Assembly: GCA_963830065.1 (NCBI GenBank)
Contig: CAWHLA010000007.1
Span: 124,001 to 188,000, forward strand
DNA from: JACCZR01 sp963830065
GTDB lineage: Bacteria; Actinomycetota; Thermoleophilia; Solirubrobacterales; Thermoleophilaceae
DNA: 64,000 bases
Reading direction: 5' to 3'
The notes beneath the pieces are model-generated. The model was given only the letters and a program-made list of their open reading frames with translations, was not told the DNA's origin and made no database searches. Both the position numbers and the translations under genes were made by a program. Positions 16,749 to 24,893 of this stretch are shown here, piece by piece. The first letter of the stretch is position 1; each line of letters begins with the position of its first letter.

Positions 16749-18349
16749 TCGATGGTCCCGGGCGGCTTGGACGTGATGTCCAGCGTCACCCGGTTGACCT
16801 CGCGGATCTCGTTGACCATTCGCGAAGCCACGCGGTCCAGCAGGTCGTAGGGCAGCCGGGCCCAGTCGGCGGTCATGGCGTCGTCGCTGGTCACCGCCCG
16901 GATGGCCACCACGTACCCGTACGAGCGCCCGTCACCCTGCACGCCCACCGCCCGCACGCCGGCGGGCAGGACGCAGAACGATTGCCACAGGTCGCGGTAC
17001 AGCCCGGCCTGCCGGATCTCGTCCTGGAGCACGAAGTCGGCCGCGCGCAGCACATCGAGGCGCTCGCGGTTGACCTCGTCGCCAACGATCCGGATGGCCA
17101 GCCCGGGGCCCGGGAAGGGCTGGCGCCACACCAGCCGCTCCGACATCCCCAGCTCGGCACCGACCTTGCGGACCTCGTCCTTGAACAGCCAGCGCAGCGG
17201 CTCCACCAGCTCGAACTCGAGGTCATCGGGCAGGCCGCCCACGTTGTGGTGCGACTTGATCGTGTCGGCCCCGGCGCTGCCGCCGGACTCGATCACGTCC
17301 GAGTAGAGGGTGCCCTGCACCAGGTACTTCGGGTTGCCGAGCTTGGCCGCCTCCTCCTCGAAGCAGCGGATGAACTCCGAGCCGATCGCCTTGCGCTTGG
17401 CCTCGGGGTCGGTGACGCCGGCCAGCCGGGCCAGAAAGCGCTCCTCGGCGTCGACGGCCACCAGCGGCACCTCGAACTGGTCACGGAAGGCCTTGACCAC
17501 CTGCTCGCCCTCGTTGAGGCGCATCAGGCCGTGGTCGATGAACACGCAGGTCAGCTGGTCGCCCACCGCGCGGTGGGTCAGCAGCGCGGCCACCGAGGAG
17601 TCCACCCCTCCGGACAGGCCGCAGATCACCTGACCGTCGCCCACCTGCTCGCGGATACGGCGGATCTGCTCCTCCACCACCGAAGCCGCGCTCCAGTCCA
17701 TGGGCAGGCCGCAGACGTCGCGCAGGAAGCGCTCGAGGATCGCGGTGCCGTGCGGCGTGTGCACCACCTCGGGGTGGAACTGGATGCCGTACAGCCCACG
17801 CTCGACGTCCTCCAGCGCGGCCACCGGCGACTGGTCCGAGGAGCCCAGGGCGGTGAAGCCGGGCGGCGGCTCGTACACGGTGTCGCCGTGGCTCATCCAG
17901 CAGCTCTGCTCGGCGGGCAGTCCGGCCAGCAGCCGTCCCGGCTCGTGAACGGTCAGGGTGGAGCGGCCGTACTCGCCGACGTCGGCGGCGCGGACGTCGC
18001 CCCCGAGGTTGAGCACCATCGCCTGCATGCCGTAACAGATGCCGAGCACCGGGATGCCGAGCTCGAGCACCTCCCTGCGCATCGAGGGCGCGCCGTCTTC
18101 GTAGACCGAGGCGGGCCCACCGGAGAGGATCAGGCCGCGTGGGGAGCGGGCCTTGAGGTCCTGGATCGGCGTGTCGTGGGGCAGCAGCTCGGCGAACACT
18201 CCGCACTCCCGCACGCGGCGAGCGATCAGCTGCGAGTACTGGCCCCCGAAGTCGAGGACGAGGACCTCGTCGCGGGCGGTCTCCTGCGTGGGCGGCTCGG
18301 GGACCCCCTCCGCCGCAGCGGTGGGTACGGGGGTCGAGAGCTCGCTCAA
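16739..18349 (-). CDS. guaA: GMP synthase (glutamine-hydrolysing)
   Basis: A 536-residue GuaA. It has an N-terminal class I glutamine amidotransferase (LDFGGQYSQLIARRVRE, LGICYGMQ with the nucleophile Cys, and FHPEVVHTPHG). An ATP-pyrophosphatase domain follows (CGLSGGVDSSVAAL), then a C-terminal dimerisation domain ending DITSKPPGTIEWE. It converts XMP to GMP. The start is TTG, overlapping the guaB3 stop as TTGA; the first 27 residues form a non-conserved Pro/Glu/Thr leader, so a later start cannot be excluded, but no better ribosome site is visible. guaB3 directly upstream supplies XMP. Confidence 0.97.
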   Translation of the reverse strand: MSELSTPVPTAAAEGVPEPPTQETARDEVLVLDFGGQYSQLIARRVRECGVFAELLPHDTPIQDLKARSPRGLILSGGPASVYEDGAPSMRREVLELGIPVLGICYGMQAMVLNLGGDVRAADVGEYGRSTLTVHEPGRLLAGLPAEQSCWMSHGDTVYEPPPGFTALGSSDQSPVAALEDVERGLYGIQFHPEVVHTPHGTAILERFLRDVCGLPMDWSAASVVEEQIRRIREQVGDGQVICGLSGGVDSSVAALLTHRAVGDQLTCVFIDHGLMRLNEGEQVVKAFRDQFEVPLVAVDAEERFLARLAGVTDPEAKRKAIGSEFIRCFEEEAAKLGNPKYLVQGTLYSDVIESGGSAGADTIKSHHNVGGLPDDLEFELVEPLRWLFKDEVRKVGAELGMSERLVWRQPFPGPGLAIRIVGDEVNRERLDVLRAADFVLQDEIRQAGLYRDLWQSFCVLPAGVRAVGVQGDGRSYGYVVAIRAVTSDDAMTADWARLPYDLLDRVASRMVNEIREVNRVTLDITSKPPGTIEWE

Positions 18350-19596
18350 CCTTCGACTAGGGCCGCTTCGGGATCTGCGGGAGCGCCGTTGCTGATGCCG
18401 TCGGCCGCCGGCGCCGCCTTGGCCGCCGAGGTGGCGCCCATGCCGATTGCCTGGTCACGCTGGAGCTGCTTGCCCTCGGTCTGCAGCGACGGGGCCACCA
18501 TGACCTCGGCCCGCTGGAAGGTGCGGATGTCCTCGTAGCCGCAGGTGGCCATCGAGGTGCGCAGGCTGCCCATGAGGTTGAACGTGCCGTCGTTCTCGTG
18601 GGCGGGCCCGAGCAGGATCTGCTCCAGCGACCCGTTCTGGGTGGTCTTCACGCGCGCGCCGCGGGGGAGCGAGCTGTGGAAGGTGGCCATGCCCCAGTGG
18701 AAGCCGTGCCCGGGGGCCTCGTAGGCGCGGGCCAGCGGGGAGCCGATCATGACCGCGTCGGAGCCACAGGCGAAGGCCTTGGCGATGTCGCCGCCGTTGC
18801 GCATGCCGCCGTCGGCGATCACCTCGACGTATTCGCCCGTCTCCATCATGTGCTGCGAGCGGGCGCCGGCGACATCGGCGATGGCAGTGGCCTGCGGAAC
18901 GCCGATGCCCAAGACGCCACGGGTGGTACAGGCGGCGCCGGGGCCCACGCCCACGAGCACGCCCACCGCGCCGGTGCGCATGAGGTGCAGGCCGGTGGCG
19001 TAGGACGCGCAGCCGCCCACCACGACAGGGACCGGCACGTCGCGGATGAACTCCTTGAGGTTGAGCGGCGGGCGCGACTCGTCGGCCGAGACGTGCTCAG
19101 CCGAGATGACCGTGCCCTGGATCACCAGGATGTCGAGCCCGGCCTCCAGCGCGGCCTCGTAGTGCCCGCGTACCCGCTGGGGGGTAAGCGACGCGGCGCA
19201 GACCACGCCCATGTCCTTGATCTGGCGAATCCGCTCGGCGATCAGCTCGTCCTTGATCGGCTCCTGGTAGATGCGCTGCATCTCGGCGGTCGCCTCGTCC
19301 TTGGGCAGCTGGGCGATGCGCTGCAGCTGCTCCTCGGCGTCCTCGTAGCGGGCGAAGACGCCCTCGAGGTTCAGCACCGCCAGTCCACCCAGGCGGCCGA
19401 CGATCCCGGCCGTCTCGGGGGAGACCACGCCGTCCATCGCCGACGCCAGGAGTGGCAGCTCGAAGCGGTAGGGCCCGAGCTTCCAGGTGATGTCCACCTC
19501 GTCGGGATCCCTCGTGCGGCGAGAAGGAACGATGGCGATGTCGTCGAAGCCGTAGGCGCGGCGGCCCTTCTTGCCTCGACCGATCTCTACTTCCAT
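18346..19596 (-). CDS. guaB3: IMP dehydrogenase, GuaB3 family
   Basis: A 416-residue IMPDH-like barrel without CBS domains. It begins VEIGRGKKGRRAYGFDDIAIVPSRR, close in pattern to the mycobacterial GuaB3 group rather than to GuaB2. The flexible-loop segment reads VGPGAACTTRGVLGIGVPQ and so contains the cysteine that forms the thioimidate in true IMPDHs; the IMP-phosphate loop ADGGMRNGGDIAKA is also present. In some actinobacterial GuaB3 proteins that cysteine is lost, so its presence here supports real IMPDH activity (IMP to XMP). The ATG start follows an inverted repeat. It is the first gene of guaB3-guaA-amidohydrolase. Confidence 0.9.
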   Translation of the reverse strand: MEVEIGRGKKGRRAYGFDDIAIVPSRRTRDPDEVDITWKLGPYRFELPLLASAMDGVVSPETAGIVGRLGGLAVLNLEGVFARYEDAEEQLQRIAQLPKDEATAEMQRIYQEPIKDELIAERIRQIKDMGVVCAASLTPQRVRGHYEAALEAGLDILVIQGTVISAEHVSADESRPPLNLKEFIRDVPVPVVVGGCASYATGLHLMRTGAVGVLVGVGPGAACTTRGVLGIGVPQATAIADVAGARSQHMMETGEYVEVIADGGMRNGGDIAKAFACGSDAVMIGSPLARAYEAPGHGFHWGMATFHSSLPRGARVKTTQNGSLEQILLGPAHENDGTFNLMGSLRTSMATCGYEDIRTFQRAEVMVAPSLQTEGKQLQRDQAIGMGATSAAKAAPAADGISNGAPADPEAALVEG

Positions 19597-19605
19597 GGCG
19601 GCATC

Positions 19606-19638
19606 CTAGGTTCGAGCGCGGACGAAATTCGAGCCTAG
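19606..19638. repeat. Inverted repeat upstream of guaB3
   Basis: Arms CTAGGTTCGA and TCGAGCCTAG, ten bases each with one mismatch, separated by 13 bases, lie 10-42 bases upstream of the guaB3 ATG. A TAGGCT that could serve as -10 overlaps the distal arm. The position suits a repressor site or a leader hairpin for the purine operon. No known operator is recognised. Confidence 0.4.
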
Positions 19639-19655
19639 CGACCAGCCGCCGGGCG

Positions 19656-20633
19656 TTATCCCGCTACTTGCGGGCTTCCGGCGCTGACCTGCTCGATATC
19701 GACCTCGCCCTGGAGGCGATCGACCTCCCGGGGGTCCAGCACCCCGGCCCCGAAGTGCTGGGTGGACTCCGCGCCGCAGGCGACCGCGAAGCGCAGGCAG
19801 TCCTCCGCCGAACGCCCTCCGTAGCGGGCGGTCACGAACCCGGCCAGGAAGGCGTCTCCCGACCCGACCGCCGACACCGGCTCCAGCGGGTCGAGCGTGG
19901 CCCGGATCAGCCGGCGGGGGTTGGTCGCATCGCCCTCGGCGCCCAACAGGCCCAGGCAGCCGTCGGGCAGCGTCATGACCGCGTCCCGGGCGCCCAGCCC
20001 GATGATCTCCTGGGTCGCGGTCCGGCGGTCCTCGTCGTCGGCGAACTCGTGGCCCACCAGCTCCTCGGCCTCGACCTCGTTGGGCGTGACCACGTCGGGC
20101 TGGACCCGGGTGGCCTGCCGCAGCGGCTCGCCCTCGCAGTCGAGCACGGTGGTCACCTCGAGGCGCCGCATGCCCTCCACCAGGCGGGCGTAGAGGCTGT
20201 TGTCGACCCCGCCGGGGAGGCTGCCGCAGATCACGCACACCCCGGCGCCCTTGGCCAGGTAGAGCAGCTTGTCGACGAACAGCTCGAGCTCCACCTCGGT
20301 CACCGAGGGGCCGCGCTCGTTGATCTCGGTCTGCTCGCCGGAGGTGGGGTCGACCACCGCGGTCGAGGTGCGCGACTCCTCGTGGATGCGGACGAAGTCG
20401 TTCAGGATGGCTTCATCGGTGAGCTGCTCGATGATGCGGGTGCCGGTGGACCCACCGGCCACGCCGGTGGCGATCACGGGCTGCCCCAGCGCCTTCAGGG
20501 CGCGGGCCACGTTGACTCCCTTGCCTCCGGCCATGGCGGTCTGCTCGGTGGCGCGATGGCGGCGGCCGAGCCGGAAGTTGGGGACGGCCAGGGTCTTGTC
20601 GATCGCAGCGTTGAGGGTGACCGTGATGATCAT
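19656..20633 (-). CDS. PfkB-family 1-phosphofructokinase-like sugar-phosphate kinase
   Basis: A 325-residue ribokinase-fold kinase of the 1-phosphofructokinase/tagatose-6-phosphate kinase branch. MIITVTLNAAIDKTL at the start and GGKGVNVARAL near residue 37 are typical, as is the C-terminal VSAVGSGDAFLAGF with the catalytic Asp. Expected reaction is ATP-dependent phosphorylation of fructose-1-P or a related sugar phosphate. No phosphotransferase-system genes are near, so it may instead be a general hexose-phosphate kinase. The ATG overlaps the stop of the carboxypeptidase gene upstream as ATGA, so the two are translationally coupled although unrelated in function. Confidence 0.92.
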   Translation of the reverse strand: MIITVTLNAAIDKTLAVPNFRLGRRHRATEQTAMAGGKGVNVARALKALGQPVIATGVAGGSTGTRIIEQLTDEAILNDFVRIHEESRTSTAVVDPTSGEQTEINERGPSVTEVELELFVDKLLYLAKGAGVCVICGSLPGGVDNSLYARLVEGMRRLEVTTVLDCEGEPLRQATRVQPDVVTPNEVEAEELVGHEFADDEDRRTATQEIIGLGARDAVMTLPDGCLGLLGAEGDATNPRRLIRATLDPLEPVSAVGSGDAFLAGFVTARYGGRSAEDCLRFAVACGAESTQHFGAGVLDPREVDRLQGEVDIEQVSAGSPQVAG

Positions 20634-21832
20634 CCGCGAGCCCTGCGCATCACGAGTGCGACCACGCAGAGCAATATCGCTAGCCCGGCGAGCAAGGTCA
20701 AGGGTCCGCCCATGAAATGCAACATCCGCCTAGGGAGCGAGGCCGCCTTCACCTCGGCCGCGGTGACCAGCGGCACGCGGCGGATCACGCGATCGCCCTG
20801 GAGAATCTCGATTGCCCCCACCCTGCTGCCGGCCTCGAGCGGGCCCTCGACCTCTTCGGGCGCATGCACGCGATCGCGCACCCGCTGCCCGCGGCGCAGT
20901 GTCAGGTTCAGGTCGGTCTTGGGCACGAGCGCCACCTTCTCGCTGCGCAGCTCGACCGCCGCCCGGGCCACCGGTTTGTCGGCGTCGAGCACCCCCACCC
21001 GCCTGTACTGGGCCACGCCCCAGCGCAGCGCGGCCAGCGACTCCGAATCGCGGGCGGCCTCACCAGGCTCGCCCAGCACCACGCTGACCACCTTCGCCCC
21101 GTTGGGAGCCTGGGCGGAGCCGACGAGCACGTAGCCCGCCGACCCGGTGTGGCCGGTCTTGACTCCGGTGGCCGGCCTCATGCCCTCGCGGACGAGGTCG
21201 TTGCGGTTGTTGACCACGCGCGGGCGGCTGCCGGACTCCAGCTGCGCGCTGGGCATGCGGACGATCTGGGCGAAGCGGCGGTTGCGCAGGAGCCGCCGGG
21301 TGAGCCGGGCCAGGTCGGTGGCGGTGGAGTAGTTGGAGGGGTCGTCCAGGCCGATCGGGTTGGCGTAGCTGGTGCCGCGGAGCCCGAGCTCCCGGGCGCG
21401 GGCGTTCATGTCCTTCACGAACTGCTCGCGCGAGCCCGACACGCCCTGCGCGAGGGCGACCGCCGCGTCGTTGGCGCTCTCCAGCAGCAGCGCCTCGAGC
21501 AGGTCGCCCACCCGCATCCGCTCGCCCTTGGCCAGGTTGATCTTCGACTCGGCCGCGCCGGCCTGGTAGTCGGTGCCGGTGAACACCTGGCTGGACCGGG
21601 AGCGCTCCAGCGTGAGCAGCGCGGTCATGAGCTTGGTGGTGCTGGCGATCGACCGCCGCGCGCGGGGGTTCTTGGCCAGCAGCACCGTGCCGTCGCGGGC
21701 GTCGACCACGATGGCGGCCGCCGCGCCGTCCAGGCCCGGGCGCGCCTGTGCCGAGGCGGCCACCGGCGCCGCCAGCAGGGCGAGCGCCGCCAAGGCCGCC
21801 GGCAGCAGCCGCAGGATCGTCCTGGCCGGCAT
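20630..21832 (-). CDS. dacC: D-alanyl-D-alanine carboxypeptidase (S11 family)
   Basis: A 400-residue low-molecular-weight penicillin-binding protein. It has a signal peptide (residues 1-29, ending AASAQA), then the three active-site motifs: STTK near residue 64, SAND near 118 and KTGHTG near 228. A beta-rich C-terminal domain and a final membrane helix (LLAGLAILLCVVALVM) follow with a short basic tail. It trims the terminal D-Ala of peptidoglycan stems outside the cell, held by the C-terminal helix. It lies just downstream of a membrane LysM protein, another wall-binding function. The gene symbol is by family; dacA/dacF are equally possible. Confidence 0.94.
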   Translation of the reverse strand: MPARTILRLLPAALAALALLAAPVAASAQARPGLDGAAAAIVVDARDGTVLLAKNPRARRSIASTTKLMTALLTLERSRSSQVFTGTDYQAGAAESKINLAKGERMRVGDLLEALLLESANDAAVALAQGVSGSREQFVKDMNARARELGLRGTSYANPIGLDDPSNYSTATDLARLTRRLLRNRRFAQIVRMPSAQLESGSRPRVVNNRNDLVREGMRPATGVKTGHTGSAGYVLVGSAQAPNGAKVVSVVLGEPGEAARDSESLAALRWGVAQYRRVGVLDADKPVARAAVELRSEKVALVPKTDLNLTLRRGQRVRDRVHAPEEVEGPLEAGSRVGAIEILQGDRVIRRVPLVTAAEVKAASLPRRMLHFMGGPLTLLAGLAILLCVVALVMRRARG

Positions 21833-21835
21833 CGC

Positions 21836-22171
21836 CTAGCGGATCTTGAGCTTCTGCCCGGAGACCAGGGCCTGCGGATCCAGCTGGGGGTTGAGCTCCT
21901 GGAGCTGCTCCACGCCCACGCCCGTCGACTCGGAGATGCTCCCGAGGGTGTCGCCCGTCTTCACCGTGTAGGTGCTGCCCTTCGTCTTCTTGGCCTTCTT
22001 CTTGGGCTTGCTCGAGCCGCTCGACTGGGTCTGCGTGTTGGCGGAGTCGGACTTCTCGCCGTCGTCTCCGCCCCCACCGGACGTGGCCACGACGAACAGG
22101 AACAGCAGCGCGCACACCACGAGCGCCACGGGTGCGAGGACGCGCGCAGAGGTACGGCTGCGGGGGGGCAT
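21836..22171 (-). CDS. Membrane-anchored LysM-domain protein
   Basis: A 111-residue protein: short basic N-terminus, one membrane helix (VLAPVALVVCALLFLFVV), a Gly/Ser/Lys-rich linker, and a C-terminal LysM repeat (YTVKTGDTLGSISES ... LNPQLDPQALVSGQKLKI). LysM binds N-acetylglucosamine of peptidoglycan, so the protein should sit in the membrane and reach the wall. It has no catalytic domain. It precedes the D,D-carboxypeptidase gene by three bases and probably belongs to the same transcript; it may help place that enzyme, which is inference. Confidence 0.9.
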   Translation of the reverse strand: MPPRSRTSARVLAPVALVVCALLFLFVVATSGGGGDDGEKSDSANTQTQSSGSSKPKKKAKKTKGSTYTVKTGDTLGSISESTGVGVEQLQELNPQLDPQALVSGQKLKIR

Positions 22172-22196
22172 CGCCCCCGTGAGGATAGTTACGCGC

Positions 22197-23099
22197 TCAG
22201 GTGGCTTGCGCCGTGCGCCAGCCCACGTCGCGCAGCTCGGAGGCGGCCGCAGCGGCCGCCGCGGCGGGGTCGCCGCCCCGCTCGCGGTGGGCGCCGACGA
22301 TCGAGCGCGACGCCGTGATCAGACCCGCCGCGGGACCGGGCGCGAACGCGGGCCCCAGGGCCTCGGCGCTGCCGCCCTGCGCGCCCACTCCTGGGAGCAG
22401 GAACGGTGCGCGCGGCATGAGCTCGCGCAGGCGGGCCAGGTGCTGGGGGCGCGTGGCGCCGCAGACCGCGCCCACGTCGGCAAGCTCGCCCTGTCCGAGC
22501 TCGTCCGCCAGCGCCGCCAGGCGCTCGTGCACCGGCGGGTCGCCGGTGTCCTGCAGGTCAGCGGCGCCGGGATTCGAGGTCCGCACCAGCACGAACACCC
22601 CGGCGCCGTTCTCCCGGGCCGCCTCCACCAGCGGCTCGAGGCTGTCGGCGCCCAGCAGCGGGTTGGCGGTGAAGGCGTCCGCACCCAGGCCCGGCACTGC
22701 GCCGAACGGGCTCGGGGTCTCCCCCACCAGCGCCTGTCCATAGGCCTTCGCGGTCACGGGAACGTCGCCGCGCTTGCCGTCGGCGATCACGAGCAGCCCG
22801 TGCTCGCGCGCCGCGGCCACCGTCTTGGCCAGCGCGGTCCATCCGGGCGCGCCGAGGCGCTCGAAGCACGCCAGCTGGGCCTTGACGGCCACGCAGGCCG
22901 GTCCGGCGGCCTCGATGGCCAGCCGGCAGTGGCGCGCCACCGCCGCTGCTGCCCGGACGGCAGGGTCGCCGCCCGGGTCCTCATCTCCCTCGAGTGCCCC
23001 CGGCCACAGCGCGGCCGGGTCGGGATCGAGGCCCAGGACGACCTGGCTGCGCCGCTCCTCTACTAGAGCGGCGAGCCGGTCTGGGAAGGGAGCAGTCAG
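22197..23099 (-). CDS. pyrF: Orotidine 5'-phosphate decarboxylase, apparent CTG start
   Basis: A type 2 OMP decarboxylase of about 300 residues. The catalytic core LLVIADGKRGDVPVTA and the C-terminal phosphate-binding GVGAQGGSAEAL are plain. The first barrel strand, SQVVLGLDPDPAALWPG, is essential in this family and lies upstream of the first GTG (22940). Reading back to the in-frame TAG at 23100-23102, no ATG, GTG or TTG occurs before this strand; the first codon after that stop is CTG, with AGGA five bases before it. I therefore place the start at CTG. It carries out the last step of UMP synthesis. Confidence 0.88.
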   Translation of the reverse strand: MTAPFPDRLAALVEERRSQVVLGLDPDPAALWPGALEGDEDPGGDPAVRAAAAVARHCRLAIEAAGPACVAVKAQLACFERLGAPGWTALAKTVAAAREHGLLVIADGKRGDVPVTAKAYGQALVGETPSPFGAVPGLGADAFTANPLLGADSLEPLVEAARENGAGVFVLVRTSNPGAADLQDTGDPPVHERLAALADELGQGELADVGAVCGATRPQHLARLRELMPRAPFLLPGVGAQGGSAEALGPAFAPGPAAGLITASRSIVGAHRERGGDPAAAAAAAASELRDVGWRTAQAT

Positions 23100-23159
23100 C
23101 TACGTCCTAGGCGAGCGAAAACCGGTGGATGGCCGCGCCAGGCACCGGTTTGCAGCCGC

Positions 23160-23435
23160 CTAGCCCTTGACGGACTTCTTCAGCGCGCTGCCGGCGCTGA
23201 ACTTCGGGACCTTGCTGGCCGCGATCTGGATCTTCTCCCCGCTCTGCGGGTTGACTCCCTGGCGCGCTCCGCGATGGGACACCGAGAACTTCCCGAAGCC
23301 GGTGAAGTTGACCTCACCATCGCGCTTCAGGGTCTCCTCGACGACCTTCAGGAACGCGTCAACCGCATCGGCGGCGTCGGTCTTCGAGAGGTCCGACTCG
23401 GCGGCCACCTGATCGACGAATTCTTGCTTGGTCAC
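23160..23435 (-). CDS. hup: HU-family DNA-binding protein
   Basis: A 91-residue HU protein: MTKQEFVDQVAAESDLSK at the start, GFGKFSVSHRGARQGVNPQSGE forming the DNA-binding arm, then KVPKFSAGSALKKSVKG. It lacks the long Lys/Ala tail found on some actinobacterial HupB proteins. It bends and compacts DNA. The GTG start has a perfect GGAGG five to six bases upstream. Between this gene and pmbA lie about 100 bases with a TCCGCAT-gttt-ATGCGGA hairpin (23496-23513) that may belong to its control region. Confidence 0.97.
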   Translation of the reverse strand: MTKQEFVDQVAAESDLSKTDAADAVDAFLKVVEETLKRDGEVNFTGFGKFSVSHRGARQGVNPQSGEKIQIAASKVPKFSAGSALKKSVKG

Positions 23436-23543
23436 TTCTCCTCCTAAATGGCGGGGGCAATACGGCCGCGAAGGTAACAGCGCCTGCGGACGCGCTCCGC
23501 ATGTTTATGCGGATTCGGGGCGTCGAAAGCCGCAGTTTCCGGC

Positions 23544-24893
23544 TTAGGAGCCGGACACCGACATCTCGCCCACCAGCAGCGGTGGCGCCTTCACGCTGCC
23601 TCCGAAGGGGACCCAGCGGGCCTCCGACCCCACCGCTCGGACCGACCGCAGCATTCCCACCAGGTCGCTGGCGATGGTGATCTCGCGCACCGGCGAGCCG
23701 AGCTCGCCGTTCTCGATCAGCCGTCCTTCGGCGCCCACCGAGAAGGTCCCCGACACCGGGTTGACGCCCGAGTGCAGGCCGGCCACGTCGGTCACCAGCA
23801 GCCCCTCGCCGGCCTCGGCGACCAGCTCGGCGAGCGAGAGGCTGCCCGGCTCGAGCAGCAGGTTCGACGTGCCCACCGAGGGCTGAGCGCGGTAGGAGCC
23901 CCGGCGGGCGTTCCCGGTGGTGGCCCGCCCGGCCTTGCGGGCGGTGCGAGCGTCGAACAGGTAGGTCCGCAGCCGCCCCTCCTCGATCAACGCCGTGCGG
24001 CGAGTGGGCGAGCCCTCGCCGTCGAAGGGGGCGCTGGCCAGCCCATCCGGGTGAGCGCCGTCGTCGCTGAGGACGAACGCGGGGTCCGCCACATCCTCGC
24101 CCTCCCGGCCGGCGAACAGCGAGCGGCCGCGCTGGACCGCGTCGGCGGAGACCATCGCGCCGATGAAGCCGATGAACGAGGCGGCCACGAAGGAGTCGAG
24201 CACCACCGGGCACCGCCTGCTGGATGGCTGCCGGGCGCCGGTGAGGGCCAGCGCCCGCTCGGCGGCCTCGTCGCCGATGGCCGCGGGATCCAGGCCCGCC
24301 GGGTCCCGGGCCATGCCCACGCCGAGACCGGTCATGAGGTCGGCGCCCTCGCCGGCGAAGGCCGAGGCGTAGGCGTGCGCCGAGCTGACGGTGTAGCCGG
24401 CCGCGAAGCCCTCGGAGTTAGCCAGCGCCACCGTGCCCTCGCCGTCGGCGTACACGGTGTCCTCCACCTGCGAGATCCCCGCGTGCGCCCGCGCGGCGCG
24501 CTCCACCTCCAGCGCCAGCTCCACCTTCGCCTCGGTGGTCCAGCCCGCCAGCTCGGGCGAGTGCAGACCCTCCACGTCGGTCGCGCCCGTCTCCTCGGCG
24601 AGGCCATCGTGCTCGTCCGGGTCGGAGATCCGGGCCGCCTCCACCGCGGCGGCCGCCAGTTGCCGCAGGCCCTCGTCGCCGAGATCGGTGCCGTAGGCGT
24701 GGCCCGCGCGGCCGTCGATGAACGCCCGCACCCCCACCCCGCGCCCGCCCGCGTCGCTGAGGCTCTCCACCGCGCCCTCGTACACGCGGATCTCGCGGCT
24801 GCGGTCCTCTTCGGCGTAGGCCTCGGCCTGGCCCGCGCCCGCCGCCTGCGCCGCCTCGACCGCGCGGCGCGCCACAGCCTCCAGCTCGCTCAC
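23544..24893 (-). CDS. pmbA: TldE/PmbA-family metalloprotease subunit
   Basis: A 449-residue PmbA/TldE protein, the partner that lacks the HExxxH zinc site of TldD. Family signatures include REIRVYEGAVESL, SLFAGREGEDVADP, GSPTRRTALIEEG, and the C-terminal NPVSGTFSVGAEG and IENGELGSPVREITIA. With TldD it forms the heterodimeric protease known for trimming microcin B17 and unfolded peptides. The GTG start overlaps the tldD stop as GTGA. The longer open frame upstream is shadow of tldD. Confidence 0.95.
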   Translation of the reverse strand: MSELEAVARRAVEAAQAAGAGQAEAYAEEDRSREIRVYEGAVESLSDAGGRGVGVRAFIDGRAGHAYGTDLGDEGLRQLAAAAVEAARISDPDEHDGLAEETGATDVEGLHSPELAGWTTEAKVELALEVERAARAHAGISQVEDTVYADGEGTVALANSEGFAAGYTVSSAHAYASAFAGEGADLMTGLGVGMARDPAGLDPAAIGDEAAERALALTGARQPSSRRCPVVLDSFVAASFIGFIGAMVSADAVQRGRSLFAGREGEDVADPAFVLSDDGAHPDGLASAPFDGEGSPTRRTALIEEGRLRTYLFDARTARKAGRATTGNARRGSYRAQPSVGTSNLLLEPGSLSLAELVAEAGEGLLVTDVAGLHSGVNPVSGTFSVGAEGRLIENGELGSPVREITIASDLVGMLRSVRAVGSEARWVPFGGSVKAPPLLVGEMSVSGS

